A stretch of 64,000 bases of DNA from Brasenia schreberi (lineage: Eukaryota; Streptophyta; Magnoliopsida; Nymphaeales; Cabombaceae). Below the pieces are notes generated by a model, which did not search any database, had not been told where the DNA came from, and saw only the letters and a program-made list of their open reading frames with translations. How positions within the stretch are numbered: the stretch's first letter is position 1; each line of letters begins with the position of its first letter. Positions 38,148 through 51,073 of this stretch are shown here, piece by piece. Location of the stretch: positions 7,573,501 to 7,637,500 of the forward strand of contig JAYKKT010000089.1 of NCBI GenBank assembly GCA_036023115.1. Direction: 5' to 3'. The position numbers and the translations under genes were made by a program.

Positions 38148-38201
<54 letters not shown>

Positions 38202-38263
38202 AAGACTTTTTTATTCACAATATCTAAAAGAGGTATTCTAATTGTAAGAAATGTAACACGAAC

Positions 38264-38358
38264 CTGATACAGCTTCTGGGCTGAAGCTGACCCCAGCTGA
38301 TTTGCATAGAAAACGGACCTCAATGTAAGTCGAAAGTCCTGAACAAAGTGCTGTCTAC
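38264..38358 (-). other. Candidate isolated coding exon, function unknown
   Basis: The minus strand has an AG acceptor, a 95-base open segment and a GT donor. It reads (G)RQHFVQDFRLTLRSVFYANQ then LGSASAQKLYQ. The amphipathic composition and the good splice borders look like a real or relict exon. No partner exon was found on either side and the family was not recognised. Confidence 0.3.
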
Positions 38359-39018
38359 CTGAAATATACAAACTTTAAGACCTTCTTTACCAAATAAATT
38401 ATAACAGGTGGCTTTTGAGAATAACGCAATCAGTGTCAAGGCAGGAAAGGAAACGATAATAAACAAATGGTTGAAAAGGAAACGATTGCTCCCGAAATTA
38501 CGGATCGGCGATTAATTTCCTCGCGCGTGCACTCGTGGTAGCCCGCGGTTATTTGTTTTCCCGATCTGGTCCATACAACGGCGATTCCTCCGTAACCGAT
38601 TGTTGCCCTAACCAGATATTTGCTCTTTATACCCACAATACCCCTTCCCCCATCCGCATGTACGAAGAGCTAGGGCTCCTTTTGATTCCGGAAATGGCCC
38701 CCTTTACTCTGCGGCGCTGTGTTCATTTGACGAGAACACCCTTTGCCGTGGAAGTTGCGCGACTGAGCTCATCAAGGCTCGTCTTGTTAGGCCATTGCAG
38801 TCTCATTTGCTCGTCTAAGAGGAGCCGATACGTTTTTCGGGGCTAGTTTCGGAGCTGAGCCGAGCCGAGATCATACAGATGCGAGCTATGAGCTAGATAT
38901 GTCAAATGCAAACTGGCTTCTTAAGGGACTTAAATTTTATACGTTTTCTTCCAGAAAAAAGAAATTCACGTTAATTCAGCTTGCAATAATAAAAATATTA
39001 AAAGATTTTTTTTTATTA

Positions 39019-39127
39019 AGAGGAAGCCGATGCCTAACACACCCTACACATGTACCTTCCAAAAGTGGAACTCCCCACCAACAACAATGGTGTTAGAATG
39101 CCCTGTCGTTGTGCTAATGCTCTGGAT
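39019..39127 (-). mobile_element. Diverged copy of the tRNA-derived SINE
   Basis: It follows the SINE at 28838 word for word: GCCTAACAC, ACATGTACC, GGAACTCCCCACCAACA, GAATGCCCTGTC and GTGCTAATGCTCT. A T-rich run (39005-39014) beyond its 3' end is an A tail in element sense. Target duplications are not recognisable, so it is older. Confidence 0.65.
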
Positions 39128-39571
39128 GCAATCTTTTAAAATCAAGACTTTTGACCCATTGAATACATGCACAAACTAATTGGGTTAGCTTGTTTTTCAC
39201 GCACACACATACGAGCTTCTCACAACTCATATCACTAACCATATAAAAGTTGATCCAAGTCATCTTCTTAAGCTTCTAAGCAAGACCAAAATGAGCTTAG
39301 CACAAGCCGAGTTTTATAAATAATTTCAAAGGTTTTCCTTAAGAAAAAATCCTAACAAAAATGCAATTTTCATTGAAACGTTGTTTTTCAGAGTGCTTAC
39401 GTTGCATTTGGAAGGCCAACTTTGTGGGCTCTGACCAGGCGGAGCCCTTGCATGGAAGAGAGAAACCTAGGCTGATGACTTCGTCTGGGTCCCCGAGCCT
39501 AGTCCGGGCTAAGGAGACCTATTTAGCGGTTATTGTGATACTGGCTAATAAAAGCCATGGCACAAGTTGTT

Positions 39572-39705
39572 AACTTGGTCACGTGAAGTATGACCGGTTT
39601 ATATGCATGGTGCATGCAGTAGAGGTGTTGGAGTTCGCGAACTCGGTCACGTTTTACGTGGCTTCTTGGAATACAGACAAACGAAGTTCGCGAACTTGGT
39701 CACGT
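39572..39705 (+). repeat. Three direct copies of an AACTYGGTCACGT motif
   Basis: The 13-mer occurs at 39572-39584, 39640-39652 and 39693-39705. The last two are preceded by GTTCGCG, giving a longer shared word GTTCGCGAACTYGGTCACGT. The first copy continues into CACGTG, a G-box. Spacings are 68 and 53 bases. It may be a dispersed repeat or a cis-element cluster; no gene is adjacent. Confidence 0.6.
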
Positions 39706-40217
39706 TTTTATCTTCTGCTCTAACTCTTTGTGTTTGTCATTGTCTAAATCTCAAGGCTCTATAATGTGTTGTTCAAATGATTGGTAATGATGTGATGGTT
39801 TATAAACGCATTTTTTAAAACAATTAATGATGTATTAAAGAAATTTTATGTCTTAGGCAAGTTCTCTTATTAATGGCATTACTGGGTATAGTGTAATAGG
39901 GGTGCAAGCGAGTCAAGGTGCTCCTGAGCTACTCAAGCTCAGCCGGGAAAAACTTGAACTTGGCTCGACTTTGTCAAGCTCGACCTCACCAATACCCAGC
40001 TCTAGAAGCTCTCAAGTGTAATGAAGCTTTATATGTATAAACTAATATAATATATCAATTCATGAACTCAGTCAAGCTCGAACAAATTCGAGTTCATTGA
40101 GTTCAACCTTGGGTTGAGATTAATCAAGTCAAGCTTGGTTGCACTGAGCTAAGAAACCGTAGCTAGCCGTGCTCGAGTTCAACAACATAATGTCTAGACT
40201 CTATGGTAGATAAGTTT

Positions 40218-40320
40218 AACAAAGTTTTATGCTGGTTGTCAGAAACCTAACACAATCCTTCTTCTTTATTTAAACTTGAGATCGGCCATGCAAAGGTGAC
40301 TCCCTTACATGAGCAGAGTT
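40218..40320 (-). mobile_element. LINE 5' leader fragment
   Basis: It matches 3961-4063, the very 5' end of the full LINE, including AAGTTTTATGCTGGTTGTCA and GCAAAGGTGACTCCCTTACA, and stops at the same GAGTT. No LINE coding sequence lies to its left; only CAACAACATAATGTCTAGAC (40169-40188) is faintly like the LINE 3' tail. Retaining only the 5' end is unusual, because LINE copies are normally 5'-truncated. Confidence 0.75.
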
Positions 40321-41348
40321 AACTCAAAAGACCATAGCTTGATATGCTTGAGTTGTTGGCACAAAACTTTCTTGATGGGTCTCGTCGAGCTTGCTTGTAC
40401 TTGAGCTTAAATCAACTATGTTAGAAACATAATGTAATTATCAAAGCGAGTAACTAGACTATTCATCTTGTTACCATCCACACTAACATATGATGTTTTA
40501 CTCGAGTATATAGGCAAAAAAAGGCAACCAGTGGCATATCTAGAAACTTGTTTCAGGTGGGAGCAAACTTCAGATTCGGGTGTGGCGGGCTTTAAATTTT
40601 TTCCTTCGTCTTTGAAATTTCAATACAAAAATACAAATTTTCAGAATTTCGGGTGGGGTGACCACAAGGTTGGCCCTCTAATAATCATGTTAAGTATTTG
40701 TTTTCACACTAAGAAGCATTTTGATAGTGAATATGCACCATTAAACTTGGGGAAAATGCATGCAAGACATAATTTTTGCTTGCATTTTGAGATTCATAAT
40801 GACTGTTAAGCTAAGTTTGAATCACCGGACATCGCTGGACATTCCACCTTTTCTTTGTGTTTAGTGTTTGCAACATATGTGGGCTCCATGGAATCCTAAT
40901 CAATGTCCGACAGTTTAGACGGCAACTTAAGATGGATCAAAATGGCAACTAAGAACCCAAATATTGGATCAAATCTAGTGCGTGAAAGTCTTGATTTTGA
41001 TTTTGGCATTTTGAGCTTTGTCGAAAGCAGCGAAATCTGTACTTTTCATTTTTTATGTGTAAATTCCCTTGTTCCTCTCTTTATTTCCTTTCATTCTAAA
41101 GAATTATGGATACAATCTCACCTTTTCAAGAAACAAATTTGGATCTACCGTTTGCATTTCAAATCTGATATGATCTGACCCACCACTTTCTCTTTACATC
41201 AAGTCCGGATGCTACAAAAAGAAGATGCCATGGGCTTCTCCATTGGAATAAGAGGTTCAATTGATCTAACATAATAAGCTTGACCCAAGTTCATTGTCTC
41301 CTCATGTCCAAATCTCACGCCAAGAGGCTACAGTATATATATGAGTGA

Positions 41349-41515
41349 TTGGATCCTACCACCATTGATATTATTCACTTATACTCGATTATTGCTTTTA
41401 AGAGGCTACAATGTGTGTGTGTATATATGTGTGTGTGTGTGATTGGATCCTACTAACTTTTTAAATTAAAAGAAGGCTATCAAAAAGCAATGGGTGAACA
41501 TATCAGAGGTGGGAT

Positions 41516-41519
<4 letters not shown>
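41349..41519. repeat. Foldback MITE with GATTGGATCCTACC terminus
   Basis: The left end GATTGGATCCTACCACC pairs with the right end read backwards (CATCCCACCTCTGATATG...CCCATTGCTTTTTGATAGCC). GATTGGATCCTACTAAC also occurs internally at 41441, after a (GT)n tract, which suggests a partial duplication. (AT)n follows directly. Confidence 0.5.
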
Positions 41520-41588
<69 letters not shown>

Positions 41589-41795
41589 TAACCGTTCATG
41601 CTTAAATCCACTTAAACATCTCTATCATTTGATCAACTTGATCAATGATAAAGATTTAAATTTGATAACAAGTACAAAAAGTACAATCATACTTATTTTT
41701 AAAATTCAAATCTCTACTATTTGTTACACCAATTGAATGATGTAAATCTTTGAATAACTTTGAGCATGAATGGTTGTATGTATATATCAAGACTC
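41520..41795. repeat. (AT)n microsatellite and complete foldback MITE
   Basis: About 33 AT units (41520-41584) are followed by an element that is an inverted repeat over its full length of about 210 bases. The left arm has CCGTTCATGCTTAAATCC, and the right arm reversed has ACCATTCATGCTCAAAG. The arms stay alignable to a short centre containing two AAGTAC motifs. A TATATA tract ends the right side. Confidence 0.75.
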
Positions 41796-42830
41796 AATGG
41801 TATGTGCTCAATTGAGCATAATGCTTAATCAAGATGTAAGACAATTATATATGCTCAATTGAGTACATTGCTTAATCCTCCACATCATATGGCCTATTAC
41901 CATTGTTCCCTACCAACTTTCACTACTCTTTCATTAACAAAAACCGTCAGTCTAACTATCACCGCCACCATAGCTGAGGCAAAATAGCAGAGCAAGTCTT
42001 AGTGTTTTTTCTTTTGATCCTTCTAGGGGATCAAAACAGAAAGCAAAGCTAAGTGAAAAACTTAAATATTCTATATGAGTGGCGTTTTGGTTTTGATGGT
42101 GACAACAATGAAAAATGATTTTAAGAAACGGAAAAATAGTAGGAGGTGATAGAAAACTATGTTGGTGGTTGAAGCAGCAGAATCATATCAAACTAGAGGA
42201 CCTATGCTACCTTTATATAAGTGTGTAGGTCGGGATGGTCTCATTTCAACCATTGACATACGACATTTTTTTCAACTTACCAAACCCAACCATACTGGTT
42301 CGGATCGGTTTAATCAGTTCTTTGAACTTCCCTACTCAGAACTTTATTTGTTGCAAACCTCGCCAAAGGGAATCAGGTTATGGATACCAAAACCCAAGTC
42401 CAAATATTGAGATCCGTATCAGGCAAAGCAAGAGAGCATCAAAACAAGAAGAGATCGACTATTAAGGGCCTTTTGTTAGCGGGAAGCATGTTGGGAGAGT
42501 GAGGGCGAAGGACATGTGAGTCTTTTTCTTTTCTTTCCTTTGGAAAAAGAAAAAGAGCAGCCGCCCGCCTCCTGCGCCCACACGCCGAGAGAATAAGGGC
42601 AATATTGTCGTTTCATGAAACAGGTAACAGAGCCCGCGTCGATCTAACTGAGGGCAATATCGTTACACAAAATTTAGGCAGAGAGAAAGAAGGGGTTAAA
42701 AAATCGAAACCTTTCGAAATCCAAGCAATGGCGGTAGTTGGCATTAGCGACAAAGCCGGTGGCCATTTTAGGAATTGGGCGAAAGAAGAAAGGACCAGTA
42801 GGAGAGAAAAAAGAGTCGTGAACTCACACC
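41796..42830. other. Upstream region of the At1g16860-like gene
   Basis: No exon was recognised. 42530-42600 is GC-richer (GCAGCCGCCCGCCTCC) and probably belongs to the promoter. The open frames covering 42605-42922 are likely chance frames across the promoter and leader. Confidence 0.4.
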
Positions 42831-42831
42831 C

Positions 42832-42837
<6 letters not shown>

Positions 42838-42866
<29 letters not shown>

Positions 42867-42927
42867 GGGTTACGGTGGCTATGGCGGTTGCCCTAAATCC
42901 CTTCATTTTCTTCGTTGGTTAGTCGCA
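42838..42927 (+). promoter_or_regulatory. Probable 5' UTR exon with (GA)n
   Basis: A (GA)13 run is followed by sequence ending at GTCGCA with donor GTAAGT at 42928. The first coding exon of the gene begins after the acceptor TTCATTTGCAG at 44231, so this is the natural non-coding first exon. The transcription start is not fixed. Confidence 0.5.
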
Positions 42928-44392
42928 GTAAGTTGTCATTGATCTTAGTTAGCTCTCTGTCTTTTGCTTTTTACTTGCGGTTATTCAACTCTTTCTCTCT
43001 CTAAAATGGGAAATCCTCTTTTCAGTTGCTGCATTTTGGTGAAACCCCATCGTACGACTTTTGTTCAACTTCTTTCGTGGTGATTTTGGTGGCAATGTGG
43101 TTGTCATATGCTTGTTCTGGGTTCTTTGATGGTCAAATCTTTGTGGGTTTTGTCTGGTTTCTTGGTTTATTTGGTGGAAGGATCATTTTTGTTGAGGGTT
43201 TCTTCATACTGGTATATTTCCTTTTATGGAAAGATGGTGAATGTAATTCTATGTCAGGATTTGTGAATTATAGGTTTGTTAGGCGAAATTTGTAGTTCGT
43301 AGTGGTATTTTGCTTGGGAGGGAGTTCAGAACTTTTATTGGAAATGATTGCCAGGTTTTTGTTTTAGTCCTTAACCACTTTTGTTTCCATTTACTTTGGT
43401 GCTCGTAATAGTTAAGAGTCCATAGTTTCGAATTTTGCAATGGTGTTATTTTTTCTTAGGTTTCTTCTTGGTGGTCTCTCTCTGTATCTTTCTTTCTGTC
43501 TGGCGCTTCTTTTTTTTTCCTTTGTGGCATTAATGAAGAGAAATAGTTTGGTCATGGTGTTACGATATATAAAAGTGAAGCTTGCTAACACTTAATTTTG
43601 GTTTATTGGTTACTCACGGTCCCCCTTTTTACTATTTTCTTGGTGGTTTAGCATGGTGCTTCATTAATGATTTTTATTTGATCTTTGCAACTTCCCATGT
43701 TTATCTTTTGAGAGCTTGGATTTGGACTATGCTTGTAGTTGTAGTTTCAGATGTTTCCTTTGTTGATGCTAGTTTAAGATTTGTTCTGTTGTCCTTGTTG
43801 AACAATTTAGTTCCTTGTGATATGCAGTAGCACCGCAATGTTTCTATTAGTTTGATGCTTGAAACTACTAGAATAATAGGTTTAGTTTGATTGTTTGTTT
43901 TGTGAAGATGACACTGTTTTGCTGCTAGCATGACGACCTTCGTTATGTTATTTTGATTTAACAGTTTAATTGTGGCATTTGCTATATTTCTGCGTATCTA
44001 AGGTTTGGTGCTTCAGTAGCTATACTGGGTATATTTGTTGACAATAACCATGATCTTGTGGATTACTATACTTGCTCTGCAGGGTTTTCCTCTTTTGCAA
44101 CTATAACATGTGTTTCCAATGTTTGTTTTATGAATTCATGTTATTATTTGTTGGTTGCACAATTCACAGTTTTAAGCCTCTAAATGCTCTCTCCATGTTT
44201 TTGTTTCCCTAAATATTTTATTCATTTGCAGCAACATTCCTGAGTACTACGCAACACTCACCACTCAAGGAAGGCACCTTCAGAGAAGGAAAGAGAAGCA
44301 CACCTTTGATGTGACCTCACGGTCACTGCTTGGGATTGGAGCTGGTGTTTCCATTCATGCGATTGTTGGATCCAATTCTCTAAACAAAGTCG

Positions 44393-47300
44393 ATGGGTTC
44401 AAGGTTCCCATCTCATCAGCTCAGCAATGGGCTATATGTCTCTGGACGGCCTGAGCAGCCTAAAGAGAAGCCAGTTGTAATAGGTTCCACAGCCATGCCT
44501 TACACAGGTGGGGATATTAAGAAATCTGGGGAGCTTGGGAAAATGTTTGACATTCCTGTTGATGGTTCAAAGTCAAGGAAGTCTGGACCTATAGCTGGTC
44601 CACCTTCAAGAACGGGTTCGTTTGGGGCTTCTGTTTCACATTCAGGGCCAATCACCAACGCTGCAACAAGGGGTAGCTTCTCTACTTCAGGCCCTGTTTC
44701 GACAAGTTCAGTTCCAGGTGCGGCTCAAGGACCTACTAGACAAAAGTCCAACTCTGGGCCACTCAACCGATATGGAGATCCTGTCAAGAGGTCCTCTGGA
44801 CCCCAACCTGGAGGAGCTACACAAGTGGCACGCCAGAACTCCGGACCTCTAGCACCTGTGCTTCCTACAACAGGTCTCATAACTTCAGGACCACTTAATT
44901 CTTCTGGTGTGCCTCGGAAGATCTCTGGCCCGTTGGACTCTCATGGATCTGTCAAATTACATAGTTCATCTATGGTTCACCATCAAGCTGTCACTAATCT
45001 CAGTCATGAAATTGATAACTCTTTCAAAAGAAGCCTCCCGAAGCCAGTTTTGTGGCTTCTTATTCTACTGTTTATAATGGGATTTATAGCTGGTGGGTTC
45101 ATTCTTGGTGCTGTTCATAATCCCATTCTCCTTCTTGTGATTGTCGTTATTTTTGTGGGAGTTGCTGCACTGTTCACATGGAACACTTGTTGTGTGACAA
45201 GAGCAATTGGAGGTTTCATTGCCCGCTATCCAGATGCAGAGCTCAGGACTGCTAAAAATGGGCAGTATGTTAAAGTCTCTGGGGTATGTAAACTGCCACA
45301 AACTTGGCGTATTCTAGCTTTGCTGCTACAGGGTGCTCACACACATTCGTGCACACACGAACACACACATTCAGAGAGAGGGAGAGGGAGGGATTATGGT
45401 GGTGGCTGATAACATGAGCGTTTTTTGTTTTTTGTATTGCAACAGAGAGTTGCTTGATTGGAAAATTGCAGCTAAATCTTCTATACTCTGGTCATCATGT
45501 TCTATAATCCAAACTGTCTTGTTAATTTTGAGGATTTTCAATTTGTTTTCAGGTTGTTACATGTGGAAATGTTCCACTTGAGTCATCATTTCAAAAGGTT
45601 CCTAGGTGTGTCTACACGTCAACAAGCTTATATGAGTACAGAGGATGGGATTCTAAAGCTGCTAATCCGAAGCACCGTAGCTTTACTTGGGGACTTAGGT
45701 CCTTGGAGGTAGGTTTCTCATATTCAACCAATGTAACATGGTGTGCGGTCTTATTCAATTGTGGTGCAATTCTTTACTATAGATTTCTCCTTTTGCGATA
45801 AAAGTATGAAATATTTGTCAAATTTTACATTTGAAGAACCAAGATAGCTGTCTAGTTAAGGCCATTTTGCAAGGCCTATCACTTATTCCAGCTCACTGGC
45901 GTCTGGTTAGGCTGCTGAAGACCAAATTGAGCTTGAGCGTCTGACACTAAGCTTTCTGTCAGATTTTGTTAGTCACAAGATGCTTCTTTTTCCCCACTAA
46001 GTGGGCCTGACATTGCCATCAACATGACAAACATCTCTCCTGGCTGCTTTTAGCAGATAGGTGTACCTGAGTGTCCTGAACAATGAAGAACCTCTAAAGC
46101 TATTGTAAAATTATGTTGCACAGTCAGGTCATCCTCATCATGAGAATAATAAAAAGAGTTTGGTGCAGGTACGATTCAAATACTTGGGGTATGATATGGG
46201 AGTTATTATGGCTATGGGCATGAGAGTGTGCCAGTAAAACATATAATTTGGTTCGATCTTAGATTCTGGAACCAGGTTAGATGTTGAACTGGTTTGGCCT
46301 GTTCACATTTAATTTACTGCCCACATCTATGCACTGCATTGCTGCTTCTGAAGATGGAGAAACCAAAAGTTAAACACTTTCAACATATTGTTACACGCAT
46401 ACAGAACCTTTATAAATGTTCAATCCAATGGTACAGGCATTATGGGTTCCTTCACTTCATATTTGTGCTTGGTGCCCTCTATCATGATTCTCTTAGCTGA
46501 TGCTTGATTTTACCATTTTGTACTCTTTACATAACACAGTAGAATGTCTTAGGTTTTTGTTAATGAAATTTCATTTTTTTAAAGCCATTTCCTCTCTTGA
46601 TAAGTATTATTTGGAATCTTCACAGAGGCATGTAGTCGACTTCTATATCTCTGATTTCCAGTCTGGATTAAGGGCACTGGTGAAAACTGGTTATGGTGCT
46701 AAAGTAACTCCATATGTAGATGAATCTGTTGTTGTTGATATAAATCAGAACAGAGAACTGTCTCCTGAGTTTGTTAGGTGGTTAGGGGAGAGAAATCTGT
46801 CAAGCGACGATCGGATTATGCGCATGAAAGAAGGGTAAGTTCAGCTCTTTAAAATCCCTGTATTTTCTATTTACTAATTTTAACTTGTTCTTATTTCACC
46901 GTTGTATTTTGATCATTTATGAGCTCTGGGACTGTTTACAAACTGGAACCTCTTGAAGCTGATATCATTGGGATAATTTGTCACTTGTGCACGAATTGAA
47001 AATCTGAGATCTCTGCCTGGGTTCAGGAGGATCAATTGGCTGGTTGTTAGCCAGCCATCTAATTTGGCGTGACTTAATAAAATGTTTTAAATCAAATTAG
47101 ATTATTGGAGCTCAGAATTGTAGTTGAGAGAAAGAGAAAGAGAAAGAGAAAGAGAGAGTAGTGCCTTCATCATTGCCACATTGGACCTGGTATTTTGTGG
47201 GGCTGGCCTGTATAATTTATTTGAAATTTGAGAACAAATTATGCTTTATAATGTCAACAAGAATTTTTGTTTTCTGGAGCAAAGAGTTCAATTTGTGGAA

Positions 47301-48535
47301 AGTTTGTTGCTAAGTTGCTTCACTTTCTGCTATCATGGTTCATTATCATCTCAGTACCAAGTTAATTTAATGTGGTTATCCATGTCCTTTAATTGTACAA
47401 AATCAGCGACAACAGTTAGCTTGTGCAACATCCTGGGGGCAAGGGTCCTAATCTCTGAATTTTATGCTGAGTTGTTTCAACATATTGAAAGGTGGTTTCT
47501 TCAAGATACTAACAAAAACATTGCCACATGGGTTCTTGCTTCAGTCCGTTTAATCTTCTTTAGACATCGTCTTTTATATCTAAGTTCTTTTCAAAATGCT
47601 ATATGACACGCTAGTATTAAAAGGGACCCTTCGGTTATGACACTCTTGTAAGAATATGATTCTTCAATCCACTTAGGAATCCTAACCAATCATACAATCC
47701 AAAAAACGCCAAGAGATCAATCCACGAAATGCTTGGTGTTTCAATACTCAAAGTAAGTCAAATAATCAAACATTCAAGAAGTCAAACCAAAATATCCAAA
47801 GTGCTGCCAAACAACATATTTATTAAGGAATGAATGAGCTCTATTTATAGAGCAAAATGAGAGGAAAATACAGCAAAGTGAGGTAAGAGGGAGAGAGAGT
47901 GAGCCAACAGCCAGGAGGGCCGACGGCTAGTTTGGGGCCCTGGCCCGAGCCCTAGTGGCCCGGCCAGTCCAAGATGGTTTACGGGCCCTACTGGCCCGTT
48001 CTTATTACATATTTTAACAACTCTAACTAAAACTGTCTCGTTTATGTGCGCTCAGTTCTGTATATTTGTTTGAAGAGACTGTATTTGACAAATAATTCAA
48101 ATCTATTGTATGAGGTTCAAGGCTTTAATATTTGTTTTGTGGTGTGTTCTACCGTAATTCATGTTAATGTTCCTCGTATCATCCGTCTCTTGTGGCTACA
48201 TTTGCTCGCTGTCCAATTTATGGTTCTTTTCGTCTAGTCATATGATGGGGTCAGATAAAGATGATGAAAGAACAATGTAGGTTGTATGCTTCTGTTTATC
48301 TCTCAAATAATTTATGAGCTCTCTCTCTCTCTCTCTGTCTAGGTATATCAAAGAAGGGAGCACTGTCAGCGTAATGGGCGTCGTCCAAAGGAACGACAAT
48401 GTGCTTATGATTGTCCCCCCTCCTGAGCCGATCTCCACTGGGTGCCAATGGGCCAAGTGTTTTTTTCCTATAAACCTTGAAGGTGTCGTGCTGAGATGTG
48501 AAGATGCGTCAAACATAGACGTCATACCCGTGTAG
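44393..48535 (+). CDS. At1g16860-like membrane protein, four coding exons
   Basis: Coding exons are 44393-45283, 45553-45708, 46626-46834 and 48343-48535 (TAG). All introns are GT-AG with matching phases, giving 482 residues, close to the 474 or so of the recalled Arabidopsis protein. It is annotated in plants as an uncharacterised membrane protein, with no established reaction. The N-terminal 200 residues are Ser/Gly/Pro-rich, with about ten SGP or SGPL repeats (KSGPI, HSGPI, NSGPL, SSGPQ). Two adjacent membrane spans follow at about 219-239 (VLWLLILLFIMGFIAGGFIL) and 244-266. The conserved C-terminal domain has ARYPDAELRTAKNGQYVKVSG, CGNVPLE, RRxVDFYISDFQ-like RHVVDFYISDFQ, RWLGERNL and VVQRNDNVLMIVPPPEP, ending in DVIPV. 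Intron 4 carries a solo LTR. The 3' flank CAG|GTATGT at 48555 may start a 3' UTR intron. Confidence 0.92.
47647..48019 (-). mobile_element. Solo LTR with perfect 5-bp target duplication
   Basis: The 373-base segment starts TGTAAGAATATG and ends ATTTTAACA, i.e. TGT...ACA. ACTCT flanks it on both sides (47642-47646 and 48020-48024). On the minus strand CTATAAATAG (about 47842-47851) is a good TATA box, setting the orientation opposite to the host gene. No internal retroelement sequence adjoins it, so it is the product of LTR-LTR recombination. It lies in intron 4 of the At1g16860-like gene, clear of both splice sites. Confidence 0.85.
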
Positions 48536-50695
<2,160 letters not shown>

Positions 50696-51073
50696 TTTTT
50701 TATTGCATTAGCATCAGAAAATTTGCTTTGATGCTTAACCTTTTCTCTTTTCAAACAATTGGGAGGCCAGAGCCATATGGCACCTTCGGTAACTGAAACT
50801 CGTGACCTTCAAATATGTGAGTCGAACCCGTTCGCTTTTAGCTATTGCTCGTGTCTGTGTGACGTGTCAGCAGAGGGAGGAGAAAACAGGTGGGTGTCCT
50901 TTCTGCTCGGTTGGTTGGATGAGGCGAGGAACGAGCGGGATATTTTCGTCAGGAGGCATGCAGTTTAAGCCGGTGGCTGTTGGCCCCCCGCCTTGAATCC
51001 CTTTCCCTCCCTCGCGAACTCTTTGGTTAGGGACTCACCGGCCTCCTAAAGAAGAAGAAGCGGCAGCAACGCA

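Larger units (their letters stand above)
36164..40217. other. Gene-poor region with AGCTCG-rich repeats
   Basis: AGCTCG/GAGCTG-rich sequence recurs at 36200-36450, 38760-38890, 39290-39320 and 39900-40200. (CT)n(AT)n lies at 38149-38200. A moderately GC-rich patch at 38480-38860 could be a promoter or first exon but has no recognisable product. The rest is AT-rich and unassigned, apart from the entries at 38264, 39019 and 39572. Confidence 0.4.

Noticed and set aside
42605..42922. 105-codon plus-strand frame as an upstream gene
   Set aside because: It runs through the GA microsatellite of the At1g16860-like leader and is best explained as promoter and 5' UTR.
46500..46625. Upstream extension of the exon 3 reading frame of the At1g16860-like gene
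   Set aside because: The acceptor TTCACAG at 46625 and family similarity begin at RHVVDFY. The earlier part of the open frame is intron.
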